DNA from: Populus alba
Lineage: Eukaryota > Streptophyta > Magnoliopsida > Malpighiales > Salicaceae
Assembly: GCF_005239225.2 (NCBI RefSeq)
Contig: NC_133293.1
Span: 9,144,333-9,208,332, forward strand
DNA: 64,000 nt
Reading direction: 5' to 3'
The first letter of the stretch is position 1. Every line of letters starts with the position of its first letter. Made by a program: the position numbers and the translations under genes. This document shows positions 10,818 through 23,640 of this stretch, one piece after another. Under the pieces are notes generated by a model. The model was not told where the DNA came from. It did no database searches and saw nothing but the letters and a program-made list of their open reading frames with translations.

Positions 10818-12859
10818 TCAGGTTCTGCTCTTGCATTTCTCCATTGCTCTTGGTGCTGAAACTCGGACATAAATTCAAGTTAATTACTCGATATATCGTG
10901 GCAGACTATCGCAGAATCAACATATAATTGCAGAAGCAAGCTGTTGTTATATTCAGAAATTAACTTTAAAAATAAATTATTATAAATGGTTATATATGAT
11001 GAGATAACTAGATGCATACCAAGTCCAACAGCTTCAGATCCTTTCATTATGCGCAGGCGCTTGCATGAATCAACAAACATCCTGCACAAGACCATGCATC
11101 TATATAAGTGATAAAATTTCATTTCTTACGTTTTTCGCTGATATTTAATTAAAATCAATAGCAGTAATAATCCATTTGGCCGTGCCTGCCTAATCTTGTA
11201 TAGTTTTGATCCTCATTTCTTACGTTTTTCTTCATTATTTGATTAACTATTTACATGCTTTTAGAGCCTTTAGGATATGAAGAACTTACTCCCATGGAAC
11301 ATCACCCACAAGCATCCAATCGCCATCCTTGTCTTCATAGGATGGCACATACTCGGAACTGTTAAGTAGATCCATCAGCTTGCTTTCATTCATAAAGTCT
11401 ATCATTCCTTGGGCTCCATAATTACCTTCAAAATGATTACATCATATTTAGCAAAATAATTAACATTAATCCTACAATAATCTAGATCTATTAAAAATAT
11501 GGAAACACGAGGAAGTTTCTTAAAGCAATTCCATGACTTGATCTCGTGTGAGCTTGTCAATAGTTTTTTTTTTTTATATATATCCTTTTCTTTTACTCAT
11601 TTTTGTCCCCAACAGATCAAAGTTCATCTACTGTAAAAAAATAGAAGAAAAAGGAAAAAACAAAGATAAAAGTACATCTAGTAGCTGTTCATCTCCTTAA
11701 ATATTTAACCTTAAATCCTTAATTAATGCATCATGTCTTACTATCGGAGAACATTTTCTTAAAAGCATGGCCAACATTTGGTCCTGATACGAACCAAATT
11801 AACTATGTATAACTAGTACTTGTACAATGTTTATTGGTCTGTAATATTAATTAGATCTCTTAAATTCAATGTACTTTAAGACATGGTGAAGGAAATATAT
11901 ACTCACCCATGGTGAAGGAACTGAACATTTTGGCCAAGGCATCAGACAATTCTTGGTAGCTCTTGTACATCTTCAAGTCCACCTTGCGAAGATAGGGTGC
12001 ACCATCCATGCAAACCTTCACAAAAGCTGCACTACATCCGCCAGTGCTTGCCTTCTCACCTTCCTCACTGGCGTTCTTCTGAACCAAAACGTTCTTCCTG
12101 TAAGATCTAACTGGTGGCCAGCCTACAACTTGTGCCCCGAAACCTTCCTCACTGGCGTTCTTCTGAGCCAAAACGTTCTTCCTGTAAGATCTAACTGGTG
12201 GCCAACCTACAACTTGTGCCCTGAAATACAACATCACACATGTTAATGTTACAACTCTAATTTCCAAATAGAAAGCAGAAAAAAAAGAAAAGAAAAAGAA
12301 GCTAGTACTGCACACAAGGAGGGGTACCAGTAAGGAAAAATCCCTTTAATAAAGGATAAAAAGGAACCAAAAGATTTTGCGTGGAGATAATTTTGCCAAA
12401 AGTTTTCAATAACAAAGCAATGGAAGAGGATTATTTTGTTGTTTGTGATAAAACAACAACAATAATACAATTCCTATCCTGTAATTGTTGATCTCCAACG
12501 AACGTATATCACGAGATAGAAGCAGGATAAGAAAGAAGAAGAAGAAGAGAAGAATCACGGGAAAGAAAAACTGACTTGGCTGGTGGCTTAGCAGGGTCCT
12601 TGATGGTAGCAGCAGGAAGGTGGTTCTTGTCCTCTGAAGCAATATTGTTGATATTCTCATTCAGATCCATGACACCTTCTTTAGCCTGAAGATTGAGCTT
12701 CAAATCAACAGTCTCAGCAAACCCTCTTTTCCCGGTAGCCTTATTAGGTGTCTCAACTTCATTTTTGACACCAACAGCACCAGGCAATCCTAGACACAGC
12801 TCAGTCTCTTTGTAGTTCAAATCTGCCCTCTCGGTACCTAACACGGTAGCTGTTGCCAT
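10818..12859 (-). CDS. Aux/IAA repressor (IAA7/14/16/17 type) with duplicated degron
   Basis: Aux/IAA proteins are nuclear repressors that bind ARF transcription factors and are degraded through TIR1/AFB ubiquitin ligases when auxin is present. Exons: 12859-12576, 12220-11907, 11425-11290, 11081-11020, 10855-10818; all introns GT-AG, phases consistent, 277 residues. Domain I has the EAR motif LCLGL (21-25) and a second DLKLNL motif. Domain II, the degron GWPPVRS, occurs twice (G100-S106 and G128-S134) because an 84-bp segment is tandemly duplicated. The PB1 domain (III/IV) has invariant K163, the acidic DKDGDWML motif and the C-terminal [19 protein letters not shown] nuclear-signal region, typical of the IAA7/14/16/17 clade. 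The start at 12859 (MATATVLG) fits the family better than an in-frame ATG at 12883. Usual length is about 230-250; the extra 28 residues come from the duplication. A CT-rich microsatellite lies in the 5' leader. Confidence 0.95.
12059..12226 (-). repeat. 84-bp tandem duplication: splice acceptor plus degron
   Basis: Two head-to-tail 84-bp units, 12143-12226 (upstream in the gene) and 12059-12142, differ at three positions. Each unit starts with the last six intron bases and runs through the degron-coding start of exon 2. In the first unit the bases are TTTCAG, the real acceptor (exon starts at 12220). In the second they are TTTCGG, so the internal acceptor is lost and the sequence is read through as Phe-Gly. 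The unit length is a multiple of three, so the frame is kept. Confidence 0.97.
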
Positions 12860-13017
12860 TTCTCTCTGCCACGCGCGCGCCAATGAATGGTTTTAGTGGA
12901 AGATCTGATATGTTTTGTATTATTGCTTGTTGCTTTTGGTGTTGTTGATAGCTAGCTTTTGCTCGCTTCCTTGTTTCTCTTATTTCTTGTGTCCTCTTCT
13001 ATGTTTTGCAAGCTAGC

Positions 13018-13056
<39 letters not shown>

Positions 13057-13250
13057 CAATAATATAAGTTGGGCTTCGAAGGGTGAGGAAGAGAGTGTGT
13101 CTGTATGTATAGTTGCATGTAAATGTCATATCAACTTGTTCATCCATAATTGTGGACACGTGGACTGTGGGCTTGTGACGTTGATCTACAACATCTAACC
13201 AATTTGATCATCAGCTGTGCTTTCCTTAAATTTCACTTGTTTATGCATTT
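12860..13250 (-). promoter_or_regulatory. Promoter and 5' leader of the double-degron Aux/IAA gene
   Basis: It contains a (GA)n tract at 13019-13053, read as (CT)n on the sense strand and likely in the leader or at the transcription start. Just upstream is an AT-rich TTATATTA-like stretch near 13060. A G-box CACGTG lies at 13157-13162. No strong TGTCGG-type auxin response element was seen. Promoter placement is inferred from position. Confidence 0.45.
13019..13053. repeat. (AG)n microsatellite
   Basis: About 17 uninterrupted AG dinucleotides directly upstream of the Aux/IAA start. Short open frames of alternating Arg-Glu here are by-products of the repeat. Confidence 0.97.
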
Positions 13251-14880
13251 TCTTTTCCAACAGGGTCAACCATTTGCAAAAGTAGTAAAAGTGGAGGGTT
13301 TTTTATTTTTTTAATCTAAATCAAAATTTTACCCTCAAATTCATTAATAATCCTTTTCTGATCTTGTAATGAATTTGAACTTACCAAGATCAAATATCAA
13401 ATGACTGCTTAATTCAAACACACGCACTAGTTATTTGTTACACGCTACATCATGTGCCGTAATTATTTTTAATAGAAAAGACCGGGTATAAAGGCTATTT
13501 CAATATTTTTTTATATTAAAAAAAATTCAAATATAAATTAAAAAGTTTATTCAGACATTAATCAAATAAATTGATAATCATTTATGTAAATAAATAAAAA
13601 AAAAACTAGAAAATTGAGAGATAGATGCAAATCAAGATATTTAATCTTGTAAAATGAGATATTTACCTGTTTGTGTCTACTGAATTTATTTATTAAAATC
13701 AACAAAGAATATATATAGATAGAAATACATATGAAATTGAGTGAATACAATAAAAGAAAAAAAAATATTATGTAAGGCCGAACATATTATAAATATTATT
13801 TCAAAATAACTAAATATTTTTTTATAAAATAAAGCTTATCTGTATAAAATTAAAAAAAAAATCTTCAAAAATTAAATACAAACAATTAAAAAAAAACTCT
13901 ACCCAGAAAAGGCCTACAAAACCCACAGCCTAGGTCATGCAACCGAGATAAACCAATAGAAAAAAAATTGAAGATAATTACAAAATTATTTTTTTATATA
14001 TAAAAAAAATAATGTAGAATGATAAAATCATTAAGCAAAAGGAGGAAAAAAAGGATCCATAGCTGTATTAACTCTTAAAACTCGTTATCTATATCATTGA
14101 ATCAGAATAAATAAATAGAAAAACCATAAAGCCTAATCCCGAACAAACCAGACGTCGAAAGATGAAATCGGAAAAAACTCAATCACATAAAAACTTATAG
14201 TTAAAAGAATGAGGGTGAAAAAAAAAAAAAAAAGGGCGTAAAAAAATTAAATTTGAGGGTTAAATTGAAAAGAAAAAACTTTAATAAATGGAAGAAAAAA
14301 AAATCAAAAGAATGAGTGCTAAATTAAAAAAAAAATAAAACAACAAAAACTTTGATTGAAAGATGAAATTAAATACCAATAAAACTTTAATAAAAGAGCA
14401 AAGAAAAAATAATAAGAAATCAAAGAATAAGAAAAAAAATTGAAAAAAATAATATAATGACTAAATTGAAAACACAAAAACTTTTCTAAAATGGTCAATG
14501 ATGAAAATAAACAATATAAAACACAAGGACTGAAATTAAAACAAAAAAGGACAAACAAGCACTTTTTCTAGAAAAGAGAGAAAAGAAGGAGGAAAAAAAA
14601 AAAACTATCGGTGATAAACCATCTATCATCCACTGTCACATGTCACACTAGGAGGAAAAAGACGCAGTAGTGCTTCCAAGGAAATAATGAAAGACCATGT
14701 TTAACCACTAGGTGGCGTTGCACGTGCCACCTAAAGGCTACGAACGTCATCCACGAGCTAACGCATAATAAACATGCGTTCTTGCAACTTTTCATAATTA
14801 AATATTAAAAAATTAAAATTAAAATACCTTTAATGATCCTGAAAATTACAAATAAACTCGTCAAAGGGCTAAAACACCTC
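13251..14880. other. Purine-rich repeat-derived intergenic DNA
   Basis: Between about 13900 and 14580 the sequence repeats loosely the theme gac/gct-taaattgaaaa-n-aaaactttaataaa, at intervals of some 40-60 bp, as in decayed retroelement leaders. It is followed at 14640-14790 by a GC-richer block with the inverted repeat aggtggc/gccacct around 14711-14733. No coding capacity seen. Confidence 0.4.
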
Positions 14881-15097
14881 TAAATGTGTACCTTATTTTT
14901 ATTTTTTTATTTTTATCTTTTTAAAAATAAAAAATGTATTTTAACTATAGCTTAAGAAGGAAGAAAAAAAAAAACTTTGGTCAACAGTTTTAATTTTTAC
15001 TTTTTTACCTTGAGAATAAAAAAAATATTTTTATTATTCTAAAGCCTGTAAAAAAACAAAAAAAAACTTCTGTCAACAACTCTATAAAGATATAATT

Positions 15098-15102
<5 letters not shown>

Positions 15103-15156
<54 letters not shown>
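15103..15156. repeat. (TA)n microsatellite
   Basis: Uninterrupted TA dinucleotides, about 26 units. Similar TA tracts occur near 15878-15904, 17744-17790, 19027-19058, 29372-29404 and 30173-30198. Confidence 0.95.
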
Positions 15157-15158
<2 letters not shown>

Positions 15159-15329
15159 AGGTGTTGTTTAATATTATTATTCTACAGATGAGTTCAACAC
15201 ATGATATATAGTAATTATGCTGCACGTATATCATATTATTTCAAAGACTTTTTAATTTTTTTTTCTGAGAATCAAGTGTTGTTTCCTCTTAATTATAAAA
15301 GGGAATTGGGCTCACAAATTATTTTGATA

Positions 15330-15463
15330 TTGGAGAATCTTTTAATATTTAATGGTCCATTAAGAACATTGGAGCATAATGATAATCATCGATCTGAGAA
15401 TCTTTTTAATATGTAATGGTCCATTAAGAATATTGGAGCATAATGATAATCATCGATCTTTCT
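15330..15463. repeat. Short direct duplication of about 60 bp
   Basis: The block with AATGGTCCATTAAGAA, CATTGGAGCATAATGATAA and TCATCGATCT occurs twice in tandem (about 15341-15393 and 15405-15459), nearly identical. It is a small local duplication without coding meaning. Confidence 0.85.
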
Positions 15464-15589
15464 CCCATCAATCTCAGCACAATGACTATTATTTTTCGCA
15501 TCATTTTTGTAGTCGTTTTCAAATTCAATTCTTCTCATTTTCTCCGTACGTAAAGGTAGGCATGTTGCCATAGAACAAGATTTTACAGC

Positions 15590-15790
15590 AATTCAAAAAG
15601 ATACAATAAAAAATTATTATTTTTTAAAATATTTTTTATTTAAAAATATATTAAAATAATATTTTTTTTATTTTTAAAAAATTATTTTTAACATCAGCGC
15701 ATTAAAATAATCCAAAAACACATAAAAAAAGTATTATTTTAAAATAAAAAAATAAAATTAAAATTAAAATTAAAATTAAAATTTTTCAAA
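15590..15790. repeat. MITE-like dispersed repeat copy
   Basis: A copy of the AT-rich dispersed family, with the segment ATTTTTAACATCAGCGCATT recognisable in the middle. No open frame. Confidence 0.45.
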
Positions 15791-15876
15791 AATAATTTTG
15801 AAACACGAAAATAAACAAGGTCAAAACAGAATATATACTGAATTCAGTTCTTCTCACCTTCAAAAACTTCACTTGC

Positions 15877-15907
<31 letters not shown>

Positions 15908-16140
15908 CAAATCTATCAATGTATTCATCTATATATATTGCATTTTTACAGCTGTTGTTCAACAAATTAATCAACCATGCTTTCTTCTTTTCTGTGATTG
16001 ATATGTTTCTTGACAAGTTAAAACAGAACAGCGAATTGCAAGGACAGCAATATTGAAATATCAATTTTCCAAAGATTGACAGAACATGAAATATCAATTT
16101 TTTCAAAAAATGAGTTAGAAAACAAAAACGAGAGAAACGT

Positions 16141-16202
16141 GCGTGCGTGCGTGTGTGGTGGTGGTGGTGGTGGTGGTGGTGGTGGTGGTGGTGGGGGGGG
16201 GG
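16141..16202. repeat. (GGT)n microsatellite with poly-G end
   Basis: GT/GGT-rich simple repeat ending in a run of about ten G. A poly-histidine open frame on the minus strand is only the translation of this repeat. Confidence 0.95.
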
Positions 16203-17739
16203 TTGGGGTATCAAGAACTGGACAGTCTAGACTTTAGAAAAATGAGATGTAGAGTTCAAAGAAAAAAAACTAAATTCAAGTTAAAAAATCAGAGATAAAA
16301 GAAATGAAGTGTAATCTAAGATCAAAATCATCTCAAGATGTAAAAGAAAAAAAAATTAAAGGGTTTTAAATGAAAAAAAATTCAAATCATCCCAAGAAAA
16401 CTAATTGATATAAACATAGATACAAACATTAAAGTCTCTTTAGTTACCAATTAATTCATAATTTCATAAACAAATAAGTTATTGATGGGTTATTTGATGA
16501 GGAAATAAGTATTGTACACAAAAAAATTTGACCAAAAAGTTACGTAGTTTAGACCAGGAAATACATGAAGGAATATGCCGAACTTGATTACAGACCAGAC
16601 TTTATAAAGTCCAAACTTGAATATGGATAGTGAATGAAAAATATAAAAAATTTACATGATACAAGATTTTTAAAACAACAATGAGTGTGTAGTTACACTG
16701 AATATAATAAATGGATAGTTACTAGAAGTTATATTAAATAAAGTGAATAGATAATTACTGGAAGTTATATTGAACTTCTTTATTTAAAAAATAAGACAAG
16801 GCAACCAAAAGAAAAACAACAATTAACAACAACTTAAACTCAAATCAATGCATTGTATTTTTTTTATCAAGTTCTCATGACTTTCAAACCTAAAACTAGT
16901 AGGTGATAATTCATAGGCAATAAAACAGTAGACAATAACTATGTAGGCAATAGTCAACCTCCATTGTAATTGGCAAGCTTGCAATTTGAATTCTATAAAC
17001 CAAAAAAATACCAAAAAAATATTTCATTTTTCAGGAGTTTTAATTCGTGAATGTAATCAAGGTATGAATCACTCTATGAATATAAATATTTTTTTTTCTA
17101 AATTATTGAGTTTACTTTACATTCAAGATATTTTAATTATTTAATTACTAATTATTCAGTTGAAATACTATTTGTGTGAAGTGTATTTAATAATATTGAT
17201 ATACATGTAACTCTATAATACAAATTTAAAATTACTTGAGTAATTCTAAGATAAAATTTAAGATTCAAACTGATTAACTTAAAATTTCAATATTAAATTA
17301 TAACGTGTTTTTAATTGAGATGGATACAAAAACAACTTATATATAAAAAAACACACTCCCTTTCTAATTTCCAACTACGAGGCCACTCATTTTGGATGTG
17401 TTAAAAAAAAAATATTATTATTATAAAATATAAACTCATGAAAGCAACACAGTAACATATTTCCAAACACTTATGGAATATATGAAAGCTGAACTAGCAA
17501 GATTTGTATCTTCGGTAATGACAATTTGTTGTCAAACGTACGTACGTACTTGGTCCAATTGCACTCTTAGTTTATTGTAAAACAAATCAGTAGTATGATT
17601 TTATTCTAATTGATACCAATCGTCAAAATTAACTAATAAGAAAAATGGAATATATAAAAATAAAATAAAACTTGCGAGGATATGTTATTCGGGTTCGGGG
17701 GGTTATTTACTGAATAGAACATCTTATGTATATGATTTG

Positions 17740-17779
<40 letters not shown>

Positions 17780-18159
17780 TATATATATATGGAGTATTCT
17801 CTAAAATGAAATCAAAAGGATTCCTTGTTTAATTTCATGAAGTGAATATTAACCCGTACTTGAAATATATCTCGTTAATTATTAATAAAAAACACTACAT
17901 CGTCTAGCTAAATTATTGTGGGCCACTTTCATAAAATATTATTTATTAGAATATTATTTTTTAGTTTTTTAATTTTATTTTTTATTTAATCATTTAGCAA
18001 CCCAGTGCTATTTATTTATTTATTTTTACTTCATCATTCGTTACTAGATATATATTATGTTATTTTGAAAATTATACTTTATTTTTTTAATGTTAGATTA
18101 TATATTAGTTTTATAAATTTAATTTCTTTTCTTAATTACAATCTTCTACATTAGATCTA

Positions 18160-18810
18160 TTCAAATGAGGTTTTTTAATTTTTGATTAATTGTTTTCTAT
18201 GAATTTATCATCATTTCATAAGTTAATTAGGTTGTGGGTTTAATAAATTAACTTATTTTGAATCAGGTAGGTTTTTTTTTTTTTTTTTTGCTGATTTTTC
18301 TAATTGTTTTTTTTTTAATTTGATCCTTCAACATTGGGTTACTTGAAAATTAGGCTTTGTAGTTTTTTTATCCTATAGAGTTATCCCGATCTCATAATCT
18401 GTGTTGCGGGTTTGACAGGTTAATCAGAGTTGATATTGGTCAATTTTTAAGTCTTTTTTTATTAATTTTTCTTATTGGGCTTCATATTTTTTCGATTTGC
18501 TTTCTAAAGGGTTATCATGATGTCATAATATCATTCACGGGTTAAGCAGGTTGACCCAATTTATTTTTTTATTATTTTTATTTGAATAATATTTTAATTA
18601 TTTTTTTATATATGGTTATATGGATCTCATGACTCAGATTATTTTTTTGTTATTTTTTTAATTTAATATATTTTTCTCAATTACATCATTTGACTTTGGA
18701 TTGATTATGAATTGATCTTTATAATTTATTTTGATTTGCTTTTTATAGGGTTATCTTGATCTCATGACTAAGGTTATAAATTTGATAAATTTACTAGGAT
18801 TAATGTAATA
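18160..18810 (-). repeat. Degenerate tandem repeat (GGGTTATC/GGTTGACC type)
   Basis: Successive diverged copies contain gggttatcntgatctcatga, a GGGTTTGAC/GGGTTAAGC-type stretch, a ttgaccaat-like segment and a long T-rich run. Copies start near 18240, 18377, 18509, 18616 and 18747. The family appears in opposite orientation at 30470-30740 and 31880-32720. Confidence 0.5.
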
Positions 18811-19023
18811 TATCATCGTCTTAACATTTTTTAAGAAAAATATCATTCAAAATACCAACAACGTCGTTTAAAAAATATGGTGAAATATATACCACATTTT
18901 AAATTCATGATTAATTTTTTATTAAAAAACACATTAATAACTCTTAATTTTTTTATATTAAAAAAAATCGCGGTGCAAAAATCTATTAACACCTGTATGA
19001 CTTGTGCAAATATCACTGTCCCA

Positions 19024-19058
<35 letters not shown>

Positions 19059-22000
19059 CCAGTAGTCTTACAGAAGGAAAATAGGTACAAAATTAGGGTC
19101 GCTCGAAGTGGCAAGAATTCCCCTGCAGAACACTTGAACATCTACCAATAGCAGCTCTCACGTGCTCTTCAACATCACAAATTCTAAAGGCTATGAAGAT
19201 GGCGCGGTGGTGAGTTGCAGACAGGTAACATCCCCACGAGAAGGAAACATCCCTAACCCTTGCTGTGTCCAATTGCCCCATCAACATCTCCCAACCCCAT
19301 AATTCTTGATCGTTTTCTTTCTAACCCTTCTCTCTCTTCATAATTATCCCCGTCTTCCCTAAACGTACTCTCTAACTAAGAAACATACGCTTTTTATCTT
19401 TTGATCGTCGGCTTTAGTCAAGATCATCATATTAGAATACAAGAAACGAGCAGTCCTTTCTTGTTTTCTTGATTTTTAATGCCCCAAACAACTCCTCATC
19501 TTGTCAAGAAAGTGACTCCCACTTGAGATAATCTTGTATGCAAGAAAAACACTCCATTTCACAATGCAGTGCTGGCCTAAGTACCTAGCTAGCTAGCTAG
19601 TGTATTCTTAAGGTGGTCCTGATACACTCCACGACCTAACCAAGTGAAAACATCATGTATCTAACTAAGTGGTCCGGTGGTCATTTCTTGGCCACAATAT
19701 TCCAGATACAGCCACGGGGAACAATAAGATTTTTGGTTCTTTGCTTAAAATATCTCTGTACCTGCCCAAATTCCCTTACATGCCTTTTTTTTACTCGGTA
19801 AAGTTGTTAAATCACGAGTCTTCTTCTCGCGGGCTGAGATGACTGGTATGTCTTTATACGGGTCAATTCATATTTCTAAAAAATTAAATTTTTTTATGTT
19901 TTGGGTATTTTTAATATATTGATTTCAAAAATTAAGTCATGACTGCCTCATCATTTTGAAATTAAGCTATTAATTAACAACTACCTGTCTCAAAAGAGTT
20001 CCTGTGTGCAGTATTGGTCAGAGGGTGCGTGTCTACTAACCTGGCGGCACTTGTTTTAGAACTCCACATGGTCTTAAAAAATGTCTTGGAAATGATTAAT
20101 TAACATTTTGATATAGCTTTGCGAGACATATATCATATTATGCCAATAGTGCATATGTAAATAACTTGATCAGACGAATTATGATCATGCATTAATCCAG
20201 TTTTTCTTCATCATTTCAATATGGTCCGGTCCTACAGATCATGCAATATATGAGGATCTTCCCTCGCAATAATAATATTCCAGATGTTGGCGAACCTGAG
20301 ACATTGAATACCATGGTGGGGGCTGACCAGTTCTCTCTGCTCGGAATGTTCAGTTAAAAATTAGCCTGGCCAGCCTGCCAGACCATTTCCTTGATTATCT
20401 TTTTCTCTGGCCTAACCAACGCGGTTTTATGCCAATGATCGATAGCTAACACTTTTCTAAATAAACAATCTGATATAATTGATTCAGGAACATAATCAGG
20501 TCAGCAAAAGCTGTACGTTGTGTTTTCTTTTTTCTTTTCTTTGCATAGCTTGAAGTAACTGGTGATGATATGCTTACAGTCCCGGAATGATTACAGAGAT
20601 AGGACAAGATAAACGAATTCCATATATCCTGTTAAGTGAACGCAAATCGAGAAGAGGATACCAAATCCACTTGCGGTTGACAAAAAGGATCACAGAGCTT
20701 TTTTAAAGGAGATAAAGCGAATCAATTTCTTGGTTACAGAACTTTTACGTTACCTAAATGGATCCTGTTTTCTTATTCCATTCAACATGTTCTTACTTAT
20801 TTTACATTATTTTTATTTTGCTTCATCATGGCTCAATGCCACCTTGCAGACATGCGGTCTCTCTAAAGATTTGAATATACACGGTAACACGGGATCTTTA
20901 ATACACAAATGTCATCTTTTACTTGTTTAACTACCATTATACAGACTATATTTCTTATGTTGAACGGGTTTTAATTAGGTTATCATCACTGGCTTAGGTG
21001 ATACCACAATATTGCATAGTTACAACTATAATATATATATATGGCAGAAAATCAAGGAAGCCCATCATATACGTTCTTATTCCAAGGGAGGAACTTCCAG
21101 CATCAGCTGTTAGATCAGTATTTGCATGCATGCAGACCCAACACCAAAGATAAGAGGGATCATCTCATCAGCTCAAAGAGACAATTAGATAAAATATAGA
21201 AAAATATTTTACTTTTGATGTGTGTGTGTGTGTGTAAATAAAGAGCAAAAGTGACAGATACCTTGATAATGTACGGAGCCCAAATTTGGACCATGAACTA
21301 ATGGTGAATAATGGTTTGAAGGCCCTGCTCAAGGGACCCGTGTTGCCCATCATATTTCTCGCAATAAATCCAATATCTGGAAACTAAATATTCTGCTGCT
21401 AATCTAGTTTTTATATGCTGCTAATTTACCTTTTCATTGTTCCTTAATCAATCACTATATATAGCCGACAACCCTGACATGACCAGACCAGAGTTTCATA
21501 GGGTCAGCACTGCTGTGCCAGTGATTATCCTATCCGTGCCAACTCAGTAACTTGTTTTTATAATTCGTGTTGTGAACAAGCTACTCTTCCTTCTCCCTCC
21601 TATTTATTTTTTTATTTTTTTATTATCTAAACTCTGAAGGCTAGTAAGTTACTTCTGTTCTTGTTCACTGATTCCACAGCTAGCATATCCTTTTGAGTTA
21701 GATTTTCTTTATTTTTTAGTGTTTTGAGTGCTCGCAACTGATCTTACAATAAACATTCCTCCTTTTCTTTTTCTTTTTGTTGAAGCCTGATTTTCTTTTC
21801 TTTTTTCTGAAAATAAAAGGGACCCAAAAAACAAATAATAAAGACTATTGAGCTGACACTCCTTCTCCACCTAACATTACTCGAAATAAGTAGCTGATCC
21901 CATTCACTGCTTATTAGTGATTTTGATTGCCTTTCGCTGTCATTGTTTTCTAAAGTTATGAACAACAGTCAGACTTTCCATCTCATGTCTGTCAAATATT

Positions 22001-22695
22001 TGATCGAATGATGACTCCAAATTGAATTCTTCAACCTTTTTTATCGTACATGGTAAGATCAATTACGAGCCCCGTAGTGGCATTTAAGCCCACTTGTATA
22101 ATCCCCAAGCCCGTTTGAAACCCTCCTGGTTAAACCTTTGATGTTTTTTTAGTTTTTTATTCACTTAAATAGGTTATTTTTACTCCAAATAACAATCCAA
22201 GTGCCCTATCTTTCATTTGTATGTATTGGTGAAATAATATTTTGGGCAATTACACCGCAGTTAATTTTTGTTTTTATTGAAGTCTGAAAATAGGAGTAAA
22301 ATTAAAAGAAAACATAAGATTCCTAAACTCCATTGTTTTTTTTTTTGTTTTTTGTGGTATATATATTTTTCACTGTTACCGATAAAAGGGTTTCGATATC
22401 GAACTCAGAGAAGACAAATGAAGAGCAAAAAAGGTCCAATACATGGACGATCATTCATATTTCATGGTGTTGTTGCTTGGCAGCTTCATTTGGGTCCTAC
22501 TGTCTCCGGCCATTGCTAACAAGGGAAGCCATCCTATGAATGGTCTTTGATAGACAGACGTGGCCTCTCCTGCTACAAGCATTCCTGGTCTATCTTCGAA
22601 GTAAGAAACGCTGACAGGTAACTTCGACGACGGGCTAGCAGGATCATCTCATTTTCTGTCAATTGATCAGACCTGACAACCTGCAGGCAAGCCTA

Positions 22696-22720
22696 CCTCC
22701 TCCTCCTCCTCCTCCTCCTC
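22696..22720. repeat. (CTC)n microsatellite
   Basis: About eight CTC trinucleotides in a row. Confidence 0.95.
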
Positions 22721-23229
22721 TGATTCTGATCATCTGATCCATCCCACCAGACATAAGCACACGTGTACCTGCTTATTAGGTTTCCTATCAACTTGACTCG
22801 GTGCTTGAAATCTTCTTGTCTGAAACTTGCCTTGATGTCACGTTGGGAATTTTGGATTCTAACTTCGCATTCCCGACCACAATGTTGTCACGTTGCGAAT
22901 ATTATCCAAAGAAAATCATTTATCTCGATTATTGTATATATAGCTAGAGAAGCTAGGTTGATGTACGTACATTTATCAAAATACGACAAGTGTATGTATC
23001 TTTGTCCAACTTTTGTGTATAAAAACTAAATATCCCTCTCTACTCGAATTTTAAGTAAGATGAGTTGGTTAGATTTGAGTATCACCTTCGTCAAAATCAA
23101 CTTTGATAAATTTGGATCGCAATTATCAAAATAATAATAGAATTTAAAATTATTACTAGTTATTACCCAGCACTAAATGATATGATTAAAACATTATAAC
23201 TACACAAAATAGAATATTATTAATTAAAA

Positions 23230-23640
23230 TAGTGTTTGTGTTGTTTTATTTGGTTTTTTTTTTTTAATTTTACCCTTCAATTTAATAATTTTATTATTTT
23301 ATTATTCAATATTAGATTGTTTTAAAAATTATGCTTCATAATATGTTTCAATTTAATTTTTATGAGGTTATTATGATATTTTAGCCTTAATCATAATTTT
23401 AGCAAGTTGATCCTATTTATTTTTTTTGCTTTTTTTTTGTTGAATAATTTTTTAATTGGGTTTTATAATTTTTTTATTTACTTTTTATAGAATTATTTTA
23501 ATTTTATAATTTGGATGATAAATTTGACGAGTTAATTTAATTTATTTAATATTCAATAGGTATCATGTTTAACTTTATGATTTAAAAAAATGTTAAAAAC
23601 GCTTGAATGTTTTCTTTTAGCATTAACTAATAATCTAGTT
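23230..23640 (-). repeat. Degenerate repeat copy, same family as 18160-18810
   Basis: T-rich blocks alternate with motifs such as ttttatgaggttattatgat, the eroded form of the gggttatcttgatctcatga core. Decayed, no coding capacity. Confidence 0.35.

Noticed and set aside
12059..12226. Degron duplication as a pure assembly artefact
   Set aside because: The two units differ at three positions, one of which destroys the internal splice acceptor; collapsed or doubled reads would give identical units. Still listed for verification.
12959..13198. Plus-strand frame with an Arg-Glu repeat
   Set aside because: Caused by the (GA)n tract in the Aux/IAA leader region.
15876..16214. Minus-strand frame with a poly-histidine start
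   Set aside because: Caused by the (GGT)n microsatellite; no homology beyond it.
19093..19287. 64-codon minus-strand frame in a less AT-rich island
   Set aside because: No recognisable domain, no supporting splice or promoter context.
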